From assembly GCA_963820775.1 (NCBI GenBank), contig CAWGBF010000008.1, forward strand, positions 310,001 through 374,000: DNA of 64,000 nt, given 5' to 3'. The notes beneath the pieces are model-generated. The model made no database searches and had not been told where the DNA came from. It saw only the letters and a list, made by a program, of their open reading frames with translations. Shown here one piece after another: positions 38,525-47,813 of the stretch; within the stretch, counting starts at the first letter, position 1, and each line of letters starts with the position of its first letter. Position numbers and translations under genes: made by a program. The DNA comes from Roseiarcus sp963820775 (GTDB lineage: Bacteria; Pseudomonadota; Alphaproteobacteria; Rhizobiales; Beijerinckiaceae).

Positions 38525-39388
38525 ATGGAGATGTATCAGGTCCGATACTTCCTTTCCGTCGCGCGGGCCCTGAATTTCACCCGCGCGGCGGGAGAGTGCG
38601 GCGTCGCGCAGCCTTCGCTGTCCCGCGCGATCAAGCAGCTTGAGGGCGAGCTTGGCGGCGAGCTCTTCCGTCGTGAGCGGCCCACCGAACTCGGCCATCG
38701 CATGCTGCGGATCCTGACCCGATGCTTTGAGAGCGCCGCTGCGGCGCAGGCGCTCGCCGCCAGAATAGGGAAAGGTGGGGCGCTCGCGCTCCGCGTTGCG
38801 CTGTCACCTACGATTGGCGTCGAGCTCGTTCTAGCCGCGCTCCGGGAAGCGACGAGGCCTTTCGTTGGGCTCGAGCTCGTGGTGCGTCGTGAAGACGCCA
38901 CCGGGACGCTCGACCTCCTCAAAACCGGAGAGGTCGAGGTCGCCATCTCCGCGGCGAGCATTTTGGAGGCGCAGCCGTGGCTCGAGCAGTTTCCACTCTT
39001 CGATGAGGGATTCCTGCTCATCTCGGCCCGCGAGCACCGACTGGCGAACAGCGCGGGCGTTGGCCTTGAGGACATTCGCGAGGAGCGAATCGTGCTACCC
39101 CGGCACGCGGAACACGGCGACGTGCTCGCCGCCTTGGCGCCTAGCAAAAGACGCCATGACGCCTGGTCGGACGCCGATATGGCGGCGTTTGTCGGCGCCG
39201 GCATGGGCGTCGCGATATGTCCCAGCAGCTTCCCGCGGTCGGAATCGCTTGTGGCGACGCCAATCGAGGGTTGCGATCTGAGGCGGACGGTCAGCGCATT
39301 CGGCGCCGCCGGTCGGCAGCGTTCCGCTGCGGCCACGATGCTGATCAACCTTCTGCGCGCCGCCGATTGGGATGCGGCACTCGCGTAA
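38525..39388 (+). CDS. LysR-family transcriptional regulator
   Basis: The 287-aa protein starts MEMYQVRYFLSVARALNFTR with helix-turn-helix CGVAQPSLSRAIKQLEGELG. The effector domain is typical (LALRVALSPTIGVELVLAAL, then VAISAASILEAQPWLEQFPL). The N-terminus strongly resembles the second LysR at 42247-43168, suggesting related regulators. It converges with the SDR-peroxiredoxin fusion gene with no base between the two stops, so a shared terminator or transcriptional interference is likely. Confidence 0.88.
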   Translation: MEMYQVRYFLSVARALNFTRAAGECGVAQPSLSRAIKQLEGELGGELFRRERPTELGHRMLRILTRCFESAAAAQALAARIGKGGALALRVALSPTIGVELVLAALREATRPFVGLELVVRREDATGTLDLLKTGEVEVAISAASILEAQPWLEQFPLFDEGFLLISAREHRLANSAGVGLEDIREERIVLPRHAEHGDVLAALAPSKRRHDAWSDADMAAFVGAGMGVAICPSSFPRSESLVATPIEGCDLRRTVSAFGAAGRQRSAAATMLINLLRAADWDAALA

Positions 39389-40699
39389 TCACTCGCGCAA
39401 GGCCGCCAGCATGGTCCCGACGGTCATGCGCTTGCGGTAGTCGGGATCGACAAAGCGTTCCCTGACCACGCCATCCACTCCCACCACGAAGGTCGCCGGC
39501 ACGGGAACCATCCACGATTCGTTTCCCTGATATTCGCTAAGGTTGACGCCGGCTTCCGACATGAACCGGCGCATCTCATCGCCGACCCAGAAGACGAGGT
39601 TCAGCGACATCGCGTAGCCGTTGTCCATGTCAACCAAGATTGGAAACAGTCCCTTCGCCTCCTCGCGGATCTGGTCAGCGTACCGTTGCCGGTCGGGAAC
39701 GATCGCAACCACCTGACCGCCCGCGTCCTCGATCCGCGGCAGCGCCTCTGCGAGGGATCGGGTGTTGATGCGGCAATAAGGACACCAGTGTCCACGGTGG
39801 ACGACCACGGCCAGCGGACCCTTGGCGGTCATCTCCGGCAACGCGACAATCCGTCCCTTCTCATCCGGGAGATAGAAGGACGGGAGCGGATCACCGACTT
39901 TGGGCGCGCCGGCGCCGGTGATCGATGCGGCCGCCTCGGTGGCGAGGAACGTGGTGAGCGCGCCGATCTCCCCCACCGAGGCGAAGCGCTTGTTCGGCTG
40001 TTGCGCGAGGAGAACGTCACGGACGACCTGATCGCGCGGAATCCCGTGCGCCTTGGCCTGCCCTTCGATCTGCGCTTCGACGAGCGGCGTGTAGACAGAG
40101 CCGGGGCAGATCGCGTTACAGGTGATTCCGTCTTCAGCGGTTTCGAGGGCGGTCACTTTGGTCAGCCCGAGAAGACCATGCTTCGCCGCGACATAGGCGG
40201 ACTTGAAGGGCGAGCCGACCAGCGCATGGGTGGAGGCGATGTTGACGATGCGCCCGTAACCGTTCTGTCGCATCATCGGCAGCGCGAGGCGCGTCGTGTG
40301 GAAGGCCGATGAGAGATTGATGGCGAGGATCGCGTCCCATTTTTCGACCGGGAATTCGTCGATCTTGGCGACGTGCTGGATACCGGCGTTGTTGACGAGG
40401 ATGTCGAGCCGGCCAAAGGCGTCGAGCGCCTTCTCCATCAGAGCGGCGATCTCACCGGGCTTCGCCATGTCCGCGCCGAGGTGGATCGCGGCGACGCCAA
40501 AATCGCTCTCGATCGCCGCAACCTCGGCGGCCACCGCCTCGGGCGTCCCGAAGCCGTTGAGCATGATTAGCGCGCCGGATTCGGCGAGCGCTCGCGCGAC
40601 GCCAAGGCCGATTCCACTTGTGGAGCCGGTGACAAGCGCGACCTTGCCCTCGAGCGCGCGAGCAGATGCGGAGTGGCGCTCCATCACTTCAATGTTCAT
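39389..40699 (-). CDS. 3-hydroxybutyrate dehydrogenase-like SDR fused to a peroxiredoxin domain
   Basis: One 436-aa frame joins two enzymes. Residues 16-262 are a short-chain dehydrogenase of the D-3-hydroxybutyrate type: TGSTSGIGLGVARAL at 24-38, LVNNAGIQHV, the catalytic Ser in VNIASTHALVGSPF, YVAAKHG with Tyr and Lys, and NAICPGSVYTPLV. The SDR ends at TEAAASITGA, lacking the usual PVDGGW tail. From GAPKVGDPLPSFYLPDEKG on, an AhpC/TSA-type redoxin follows with RGHWCPYC in its active site. The junction is the GC-rich word GGCGCCGGCGCGCC at about 39910. Either a real fusion or an in-frame deletion between two genes produced it. Confidence 0.8.
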   Translation of the reverse strand: MNIEVMERHSASARALEGKVALVTGSTSGIGLGVARALAESGALIMLNGFGTPEAVAAEVAAIESDFGVAAIHLGADMAKPGEIAALMEKALDAFGRLDILVNNAGIQHVAKIDEFPVEKWDAILAINLSSAFHTTRLALPMMRQNGYGRIVNIASTHALVGSPFKSAYVAAKHGLLGLTKVTALETAEDGITCNAICPGSVYTPLVEAQIEGQAKAHGIPRDQVVRDVLLAQQPNKRFASVGEIGALTTFLATEAAASITGAGAPKVGDPLPSFYLPDEKGRIVALPEMTAKGPLAVVVHRGHWCPYCRINTRSLAEALPRIEDAGGQVVAIVPDRQRYADQIREEAKGLFPILVDMDNGYAMSLNLVFWVGDEMRRFMSEAGVNLSEYQGNESWMVPVPATFVVGVDGVVRERFVDPDYRKRMTVGTMLAALRE

Positions 40700-40849
40700 C
40701 GCGAGGTTCTCCTCTTGGTATGTTCGATCGCGTCCGATTTGCGACGCAAGCAGGATGAGGTCTCGGAACGGCCTATGGAAATATCGGCTGCCTACCGGAT
40801 CGATGCAGGCGCGCTATGACTGGCGCGGCGCGCGGCTCACGCGGCGTCC

Positions 40850-42175
40850 CTAACGGTTCGCGCGACGGCGGCGACGTCTGTGGAAGCAAGAGCGGTCGCC
40901 TCGGCGTGCCAAGTCGTGGAGCCGGTGATGAGTTCGCGCCGAACGCTGGAGGGTGAGGTAGCTCCAGACCCAATTGAGAGCGACTGAGAAGCGGTTGCGG
41001 AAGCCGATCAGGAAATAGACCTGAGCGACGCACCAAAAGATCCATGCCGCGAACCCCGTCAGCCGCAGACTCCCGATTTCCACAATCGCCGTATTGCGGC
41101 CGATTGTGGCGAGCGACCCGAAGTCGCGATAGCGGAACGGCGTCGCTGCCTCGCCCCGCAGATCCGCAAGGATCTTCCGCGCGACATAGGACCCCTGCTG
41201 CTTGGCGACCGGCGCTGTGCCTGGCAGTGGCGCGCCTTCCGGGCTCATGACATTGGCCGCATCGCCAATGACGAACACGTCAGGATCGCAGGGAACCGTG
41301 AGATCGGCCCCGACGAAGACGCGTCCGGCGCGGTCCGTTCTGGCGTCCAGCCAGTCTCCAGCCTTCGAGGCCATGACGCCTGCCGCCCAAGCGAGGGTGC
41401 GCGCCTCGATGCGCTCGGCGCCAGCGATCACGCCATCAGCGTCACATGAGGTCACGCTGCAGTCGAGCCGGACTTCGACCCCTAGTTTTCCAAGAGCCCG
41501 CGCGGCGGCCAACGATGAGGACGCGCTGAAAGAGGGAAGCAGGCGGGGGCCTACCTCGACTAGGACGATCCGCGCTTCCCCAGGGTCGATGGTCCGGAAT
41601 TCGACGGCCAGCGCCTTTCGCGCCAGGTCCGCGATCGCACCCGCCATCTCGATGCCTGTCGGGCCCCCGCCGACGATGACGAAGGTGAGCAAGCGGCGCC
41701 GTTCCTCCTCGTCCTCTTCTACCTCGGCCTTCTCGAAGGCCAGCAGAATTCGACTCAGCAGCGCGAGCGCATCATCTATTCGCTTCAGCCCGGGCGCATG
41801 GGCCTCCCATTCGTCGTGGCCGAAATAGGCGTGCCGCGCGCCTGTCGCGATGATTAACTTGTCGAACGGGATGGACCGACCGCCGGCGACGACCACCCGG
41901 CGATTGAGATCGACCCCCGAGACCTCCGCCAACACGACACGCGTATTGGCCTGCCGGGCAAGAATCTGGCGGATCGGGGATGCGATGTCGGCGGGCGAAA
42001 GAGCTGCGGTCGCGACCTGGTAAAGCAGGGGCTGAAACAAACGGTGGTTCTGACGGTCGATGACGACGACATCGACCGCGGCCTTTGCAAGGCCCTTGGC
42101 GGCAACGAGGCCCGCAAATCCGGCGCCAACGATGACGATGCGCGGCCGTGAAAGAGTGGTGATCGGGGATGGCAT
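40850..42175 (-). CDS. ndh: type II NADH:quinone dehydrogenase
   Basis: The 441-aa flavoprotein oxidises NADH and reduces quinone without pumping protons, attached to the inner membrane. The FAD-binding motif is IVIVGAGFAGLVAAKGLAKA near residues 13-32; the NADH-binding Rossmann motif is TFVIVGGGPTGIEMAGAIAD near residue 165; VFVIGDAANV closes the FAD site. The C-terminal hydrophobic helix (FAAWIFWCVAQVYFLIGFRN) is the usual membrane anchor, followed by a very basic tail rich in His and Arg. It lies 71 nt downstream of a LysR gene on the same strand. Confidence 0.9.
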   Translation of the reverse strand: MPSPITTLSRPRIVIVGAGFAGLVAAKGLAKAAVDVVVIDRQNHRLFQPLLYQVATAALSPADIASPIRQILARQANTRVVLAEVSGVDLNRRVVVAGGRSIPFDKLIIATGARHAYFGHDEWEAHAPGLKRIDDALALLSRILLAFEKAEVEEDEEERRRLLTFVIVGGGPTGIEMAGAIADLARKALAVEFRTIDPGEARIVLVEVGPRLLPSFSASSSLAAARALGKLGVEVRLDCSVTSCDADGVIAGAERIEARTLAWAAGVMASKAGDWLDARTDRAGRVFVGADLTVPCDPDVFVIGDAANVMSPEGAPLPGTAPVAKQQGSYVARKILADLRGEAATPFRYRDFGSLATIGRNTAIVEIGSLRLTGFAAWIFWCVAQVYFLIGFRNRFSVALNWVWSYLTLQRSARTHHRLHDLARRGDRSCFHRRRRRRANR

Positions 42176-42246
42176 GGTCGGCTCCCGTGCTACAACTGCA
42201 TGGGAACTATCGGCTTTGCCTTACCGGAGAGGGAAATGCCGAGTGG

Positions 42247-43168
42247 CTATGGATCCGCAACGGTCTCGCTATGCGTTGGCGCGGCTGCGCCCTTCTCGCC
42301 CGCCCAGTTGTTACGCATCGCTTCCCGCACAAGTGCGCCGACCGCGGGGGAGTGCTGCCGTCCGCGCACTGTGACGATCTTCACCTCGCGCCAGAATTCC
42401 GGGTCGACGACGGGCAGCGAAACGACTCCGGGATGGTTGATGCAGAATTCGGGAAGAAAGCCGAATCCCTTTCCCGCTGCGCACATCGCCAGGATCCAGT
42501 CGTCGCGCTCGCTGCGGAAAACCGCGGGCCAGGTGACGCCACATTGCTCCCACGCCAGCCCTTCATTGAATTCGCAGTTGATCCGGTTGAGGTAGCGCTG
42601 ATTCTGGAGATCCTGGAAGCGGATCGGATCGTGGCCGGCGAGTGGATGTGTCGGGGAGACCACGATCATCATCCGCTCACGGAACAACTTGTGATAGTGC
42701 AGGCGGTCGTCGGGATGATCGGGCCGGCAATAGATCGCGACCTCGAGTTCGTCGCGTTTGAGCCTCTCTTCCAGGTCGCGCGCTGTTGCGTCGACCACTT
42801 CCAGATCGAGATCAGGATGGCGGCGCCCAAGACCGTCCATCAAAGCGAGCAGAGGCGCCGGCGCGATGGTGCACATAACTCCAAGCCTCAGCGTAAGGCG
42901 CTTCGCTGTCTTGAGCTTTCGAGCTTCACTGCGCGCTAGCTGCGTCTGCGCATAGACGTCCGCCAGATGCGGCCTCATCACCCGTCCGAGCTCGGTCAGG
43001 TGGGTGTTAGCGCGCTCGCGATTGACGAGGGCGCCGCCGAACTCTTCCTCCAGAAGCCTGATGGCGCGAAGTCAGCGAGGGCTGGGCGACATTGCATTGC
43101 TCAGCGGCCCTCGTGAAGTTCAGCTCCTCGCAGAGGGCAAGGAAATACCGGATCTGATGCATCTCCAT
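42247..43168 (-). pseudogene. LysR-family regulator, frameshifted
   Basis: The DNA-binding domain starts at ATG 43168 with MEMHQIRYFLALCEELNFTR and continues CNVAQPSLT. At about 43063-43068 two bases are missing, and the protein resumes in another frame as RLLEEEFGGALVNRERANTH, LTELGRVMRPHLADVYAQTQ and a complete effector domain (RLTLRLGVMCTIAPAPLLAL and onward). Repaired length is about 307 aa. It may control the adjacent ndh or the peroxiredoxin fusion. A sequencing error remains possible. Confidence 0.82.
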
Positions 43169-43563
43169 CGGGACCACCAGGACTTGTTCTTCCGCGCCAG
43201 ATACCGCGGCCGGCCACTGCCGGATTTTTCGAGCCGTGGCTCGTCCCCAACGCAGGGGGAAGTCAGAGGTTTTGGGCGGCCTCGGACGTAATAGTTACGA
43301 CAAAACCTTGGATGATATGACCCATCTCCGTCCTGAAGGAAAGGCCGCGGCTTATTCTCTGGCCAGGTTCTGGCGGGCGCGACAACTTCACTCAACGCCG
43401 CCATGACCCCGCTGCGCCCAATGACGATCAACACCAGCCCCGAGACCGCTGTCAAATAGCGCGACGCTATCGACTGGAGAGCTAGTCGATATTTCCTTCT
43501 TGGTTCGCCGCTCGCGATGCTGCTGCGCATTGCCCAGGAGAGGCACCAACGAAGGAGGTAGCC
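43169..43563. other. intergenic stretch without a supported gene
   Basis: About 395 bp between the start of the LysR gene and the orphan signal-peptide fragment. No coding frame is convincing. Near its end AAGGAGGTAGCC is a strong ribosome binding site for the following ATG. Confidence 0.5.
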
Positions 43564-43794
43564 ATGCCCAAGCCTTATTCGATCCTTGCCGCCGCGCTAG
43601 TCGCCAGCGGCCGCAGCCTGTCGACTGTTACCATCGCGGCATCCATCGATCGTCGGGTGCTTTGGCCGACCGGCGAAAGCGAGGTGTTGTTCGCTGACCC
43701 CGACAGAATGTGTTCTTTCAGGTTCGAATCGCCCTTCGTGACGGATCCGTCGACGGAGTGCACGCCCACGAACGCCGCCGCGTTGGCCGCATAG
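43564..43794 (+). pseudogene. orphan 5' gene fragment with signal peptide
   Basis: A strong ribosome site (AAGGAGG) precedes MPKPYSILAAALVASGRSLS, a typical export leader ending near TIAA. The mature part starts SIDRRV and then turns into low-character sequence (LWPTGESEVLFADPDRMC). It seems that only the first 30 codons of an exported protein survive, joined to unrelated DNA. The original family is not identifiable from the leader. Confidence 0.45.
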
Positions 43795-43911
43795 CCCTCG
43801 GCTATGAACTCGGGAGCGAGCGGATATTTCCGCAGGCGCTCATTCCCTGTGATGTTCGTTCCCGTCGAAACCCCGCGCCGAAACATGCGCTCAAATTTTG
43901 GAGATCATGAA

Positions 43912-44370
43912 ATGCGAAACGTCCTCTTAGCGGCCATCGCAGGCTTGACCGTGCTCGCCGCCGTTCCCGCACTCGCCGGACAATGCCCGCCGGACAAAGT
44001 TATCACCGATGCAGCGAAGCCGAACGCGACGCCTGCCAAGGGAGTCACCGACAACGTGCTCGCCGCTATCGACCTAGCGCAGGAGCCCGCGAAGATCGAA
44101 AATCGTATGCTGCGCCTGCGCCGGCTGACCATCGAGCCCGGCGGAGTGGTGCCCTGGCATAGCCATGGCGATCGGCCGGCCATCATCTATGTGGTCACCG
44201 GCGAGGTCACCGAATACGCCAGCAACTGCGCTGTCCCGATCGTCCACAAGAGCGGCGAGGTCGCGCGCGAGACCCATGTCACCGCGCATTGGTGGAAGAA
44301 CACCGGCAAGGGGACGGCCGTGCTCCTCTCGGCCGATCTCCTGCACGACGCCAACGATCACAACATGTGA
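43912..44370 (+). CDS. exported cupin-domain protein
   Basis: The 152-aa protein begins with a signal peptide (MRNVLLAAIAGLTVLAAVPA, cut near ALAG-QCPP). The mature part is a single cupin barrel: RRLTIEPGGVVPWHSHGDRP with two metal-binding His, IYVVTGEVTEYASNC, and HWWKNTGKGTAVLLSADLLH in the second motif. Substrate unknown; secreted single cupins may bind metals or small organic acids. TTGGAGATC precedes the ATG. An MFS exporter gene follows 66 nt later on the same strand. Confidence 0.85.
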   Translation: MRNVLLAAIAGLTVLAAVPALAGQCPPDKVITDAAKPNATPAKGVTDNVLAAIDLAQEPAKIENRMLRLRRLTIEPGGVVPWHSHGDRPAIIYVVTGEVTEYASNCAVPIVHKSGEVARETHVTAHWWKNTGKGTAVLLSADLLHDANDHNM

Positions 44371-44436
44371 GCGTTACATTCGCCACCGGCGGCTCTCTCC
44401 CGAAGAGAGCCGCGCGATGTCTAAGGGAGAGGGCCA

Positions 44437-45697
44437 GTGACTCACGAAACACTTTCAGCAGCGGCAATGATACCGGCGCGTGCGCACGCGGCCCTCACCG
44501 CCCGCGCGCGGAGCTCGATCGTCGCGCTCATTGCTTTTCTGACGCTTGTCGATCTGTTCGCGACGCAGGCAATTCTACCATCGCTCGCCCGCGCCTATCG
44601 GGTCACCCCGGCCGCGATGGGATTTGCGGTCAACGCGACAACGATTAGCATGGCTGTGTCGAGTCTCGCCGTAGCCCTCCTCAGTCAGAGGATTGACCGA
44701 AAGCTTGGCGTCGTCGCCTGCCTTGCGGTTCTCGCCATCCCGACATCGCTGCTGGCAATTGCGCCCGACCTCACGACGTTCACTTGTCTCCGGGTCGCGC
44801 AGGGTCTTTGCATGGCTGGCGCTTTTACACTGACCCTCGCTTATCTCGGCGAGCATTTTACGGGCGCGGAAGCGGCCTCGGCCTTCGCCGCTTATATCAC
44901 CGGAAACGTCGCCTCGAATTTTATTGGCAGGCTCATGTCCGCCGCGCTCGCAGACCATTTCGGGATCGCGACGAATTTCCTCGTGTTCGCCATCCTGAAC
45001 CTGAGCAGCGCGGTCATGGTCTATCTGACGCTTGAGCGGGTGCCGCTGGTGCGGACGGCGCTCCCGCGCGCTTCAGAGATCGATTCGCGCGCTCGCCGAT
45101 CACCTGCGCTACCTGCCGCTCATCTCCAGCTTCGCAATCGGCTTCTGCATCCTCTTCGCGTTCATCGGGACCTTCACCTACGTCAATTTTGTGCTCGCGC
45201 GGCCTCCGATCGGGCTCGGCATGATGGCGATCGGATTCGCCTACTTCGTCTTCCTACCCTCGATGTTCACGACGCCCGCTGTGGGCGGTTTCGTGCGGCG
45301 CTTCGGGTCGCGGATCACGGTCTGGTGTGGACTTGCAGTCGCTCTCGCCGGCCTCCCTCTCCTCATCGCGCCGAGCCTCGCGCTGGTGGCGACGGGACTG
45401 ACGCTGGTCGGCGTCGGAACATTCTTCGCGCAGGCCGCGGCAACGGGCTTTGTCGGACGAGTTGCGATGACGAATCGTGGTGCGGCGAGCGGCCTCTATC
45501 TCGCCAGCTATTTCAGCGGCGGGCTGGTCGGGAGCGCAGTGCTCGGCCAAATCTTCGACTCCTTCGGATGGCCGGCCTGCGTCCTCGGCATCGGCCTGGC
45601 GCTTGCGATATCGATGGTCTTTGCAACACAGATGAGGTCCGAAGCCGCCATCGTTGGTTGCCTCCGTCGAAGCCAGCCAACTGTCCTCGGCCAGTGA
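44437..45697 (+). pseudogene. MFS transporter, single frameshift
   Basis: Helices 1-6 are in the first frame (SSIVALIAFLTLVDLFATQA, then MGFAVNATTISMAVSSLAVA, the loop RIDRKLG, VAQGLCMAGAFTLTLAYLGE). Helices 7-12 continue in another frame from SIRALADHLRYLPLISSFAI through FIGTFTYVNFVLARPP to GWPACVLGIGLALAISMVFA. The frame changes near 45075-45085, where one base is off. The joined product would be about 420 aa with 12 helices, a normal drug- or sugar-efflux-type transporter. The GTG start at 44437 has AGGGAGAGG upstream. Confidence 0.82.
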
Positions 45698-46035
45698 GCC
45701 CCAATATTTATGGATCGATGACGAAGCCACAATTCACACCTACACTCCGTTGCTAGTGCTTGCTGTGCTAACAGGCGAAAACGGGATAATCACAGTTGGC
45801 TCGACGGACGCTTTCAACCGGAGATCGCTCCCTGGCGCCCGAGCGGAAGGTTATCAGTCCTGTCTGTTACTCCGCTTTGGGTCGGAAGGTCCCGGGGACC
45901 GTCGGTTTGGACGTCTGCTTCACCCGCTTGTGTGCCCAAAAGCAGACCGACAGCCATCGGCCAGCAGCCATTTTCATCCTAAGCACGGCGGCGCTGATCA
46001 TCACTTGGCCAACGGTGGCCAGGAGGTGAAAGGCT

Positions 46036-46674
46036 ATGGGACATTCAGAGTATGATCCGGTCGCCAAAGAGCAGCGGCCGTGGAACGCGGGTACAAAGCT
46101 CGGAGCCAAACGAGCGTTGAAGCCCCAACAAGTCTGGGCCATCAGGTTTTGGCTTGATCGGGAGCGTCGGTTACGCGACCGTGCGATGTTCGATCTCGCG
46201 ATCGACAGCAAGCTGCGCGGGTGCGACGTCGTCAAGATCAAGATCGGCAACCTTGTCAGCGGCGGCCGGGTTCGCTCACAAGCCATCGTAGTTCAACAGA
46301 AAACCGGCCGCCCCGTTCAGTTCGAGCTGCTCGAGCCCGCCCGCGGCAGTCTATTCGCCTGGCTGGAACGTCGAGGAGGCACTCTCGACGACTACGCCTT
46401 CCCGAGCCGGGTCGATCATCCCGATCATATCAGCACTCGGCAATATGCCCGGCTCATCGACGAATGGGTCACTAGGATCGGACTGCGCCGGGAGGACTAC
46501 GGCACCCATTCACTCCGCCGAACCAAGGCGTCCATCATGTACAGGCACACGGGTAATCTTCGCGCCATTCAGATCCTGCTCGGCCACACGAAAATCGAGA
46601 GCACGGTTCGCTATCTGGGCGTCGACGTAAAGGATGCGCTCGCCCTCGCTGAGGCACGGAGGTGTAGCATCTGA
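46036..46674 (+). CDS. short tyrosine recombinase/phage-type integrase
   Basis: The 212-aa protein is a nearly bare catalytic domain, starting MGHSEYDPVAKEQRPWNAGT. The catalytic Arg is in AIDSKLRGCDVVKIKIG, the Lys region in VVQQKTGRPVQFELL, the HxxR box in GTHSLRRTKASIMY, the second His in LLGHTKIEST and the nucleophile Tyr in VRYLGVDV. The N-terminal core-binding domain of full-size integrases is missing, as in a recurrent family of small rhizobial recombinases. It is intact and lies 58 bp from the right copy of a direct repeat, consistent with a role in excision or integration. Confidence 0.9.
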   Translation: MGHSEYDPVAKEQRPWNAGTKLGAKRALKPQQVWAIRFWLDRERRLRDRAMFDLAIDSKLRGCDVVKIKIGNLVSGGRVRSQAIVVQQKTGRPVQFELLEPARGSLFAWLERRGGTLDDYAFPSRVDHPDHISTRQYARLIDEWVTRIGLRREDYGTHSLRRTKASIMYRHTGNLRAIQILLGHTKIESTVRYLGVDVKDALALAEARRCSI

Positions 46675-46731
46675 CGAGCTCCTCGACCTCAGCGTCGGGG
46701 GGCTCTTTTCCACGATCGGGTCAGCCAAACT

Positions 46732-46801
46732 GCGCCCATAATCGCTGGTCAGTGAGGCCGCGTGGGTTCTCCAAACCGGACGCACGATTCAAGGACGCCT
46801 A
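46732..46801. repeat. dispersed ~70-bp direct repeat, right copy
   Basis: Begins TGCGCCCATAATCGCTGGTC, shares CAGTGAGG, TTCTCCAAACCGGACG and ACGAT with the copy at 29266-29334, and starts 58 bp after the tyrosine recombinase stop. Its location beside the recombinase makes it a candidate attachment site. Confidence 0.6.
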
Positions 46802-46925
46802 TGCCGCTAAGCGCGCGTTCTCGGTCGGCCCCGAAAACGGCAAGAATGCGCAAACAGCGGTCATTGCCCGACGCCCTGTAGAAGGAGTCAATTCGACGCG
46901 AAGCGGACTTGGTAAGGGGCGATTC

Positions 46926-47674
46926 TCAAGTACCATCTACTTGCCGTAGGCCTGCGCGACCTGCCCCCACGAGCTTGGCCGAGGGCACGTCGATTGCGCC
47001 GTACACAGCCCCAGCCACCGGCCGCGCGTTGTCCCGGAGGATTTCCACCGTCAAGGTGGCGTAGTCGGAGAGGATCACGCCGGCCTGCAGCATGCGCAGA
47101 AGACCAACCTGTCGTTTGGTCTCGCTGAAAGTTCCAGAGGCGTGGACAGCCACATAGGCGTTGAGGCCCTTGCCAACGGTGGCCATGGCGGGAAAGGCCG
47201 CGCAGACTTCGAAAGAGATGCCCGCGAAGATCAGCTTATTGCGGCCGGTTGCGGCGATCGCCTTGGCAACCTTGGGATCGTCGAACGCGTTGACTGACGA
47301 GCGGTCGATGATTGGGACGCCGGGCAGCGCCTCCACGAGTTCCGGAAATGTTGGACCCCACATGCTACGCGAGCGGTGGTGGTGACGACGATTGGCAACT
47401 TTAAAGCCTTGGCCGCTTTGGCCAGCGCCACCACGTTGTGTTTCAGCTCTCCCGTTGAATAGTCGCGAACCCCGGTCATGAGGCCGACCTGGTGGTCGAC
47501 GAGGACGAGCGAGGCGTTTTCAGATGTAAGCGGCTCGCAGGGGCCGCTCGGGTCGGACATTGCATTCTCCTGCAGAAAAGAAGGGTGATGAGTTGCGGCT
47601 GCGGCCGACGTTGCGCCAAGGATTATCGCGGCGGCACCGAGCACGCTCGATTGAAGGAATTGACGCCGTTCCAT
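46926..47674 (-). pseudogene. exported isochorismatase-family hydrolase, single frameshift
   Basis: A twin-arginine-like leader (MERRQFLQSSVLGAAAIILG) precedes ENASLVLVDHQVGLMTGVRD with the catalytic Asp, and ALKLPIVVTTTAR. After about 47365 the frame changes and continues MWGPTFPELVEALPGVPIID, then NKLIFAGISFEVCAAFPAMA with the nucleophile Cys. This is the YcaC-like branch of isochorismatase hydrolases; the substrate is unknown. One base would restore about 250 aa. The last residues (GAGRAGLRQVDGT) look slightly atypical. Confidence 0.8.
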
Positions 47675-47813
47675 TTGGCTCCGTTAAATTCCGGGCGACC
47701 TTAGTCCGTCCGGGCTGGTCGCGTCGCCGGAACCTAGTGACTGGACTATGGGCTAAGAAATCTCGAGAATTGGAACTCAGGGTCCGACCAAATGGACGAC
47801 GGAGCTGCGCGCG

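Noticed and set aside
43575..43886. A 103-codon minus-strand frame (NERLRKYPLAPEFIAEGYAA) overlapping the orphan fragment
   Set aside because: Some protein-like character, but no ribosome site or recognisable family. The plus-strand leader with AAGGAGG is better supported. A decayed gene piece cannot be excluded.
45757..46035. Possible gene between the MFS exporter and the recombinase
   Set aside because: No frame on either strand has start, ribosome site and protein-like composition together.
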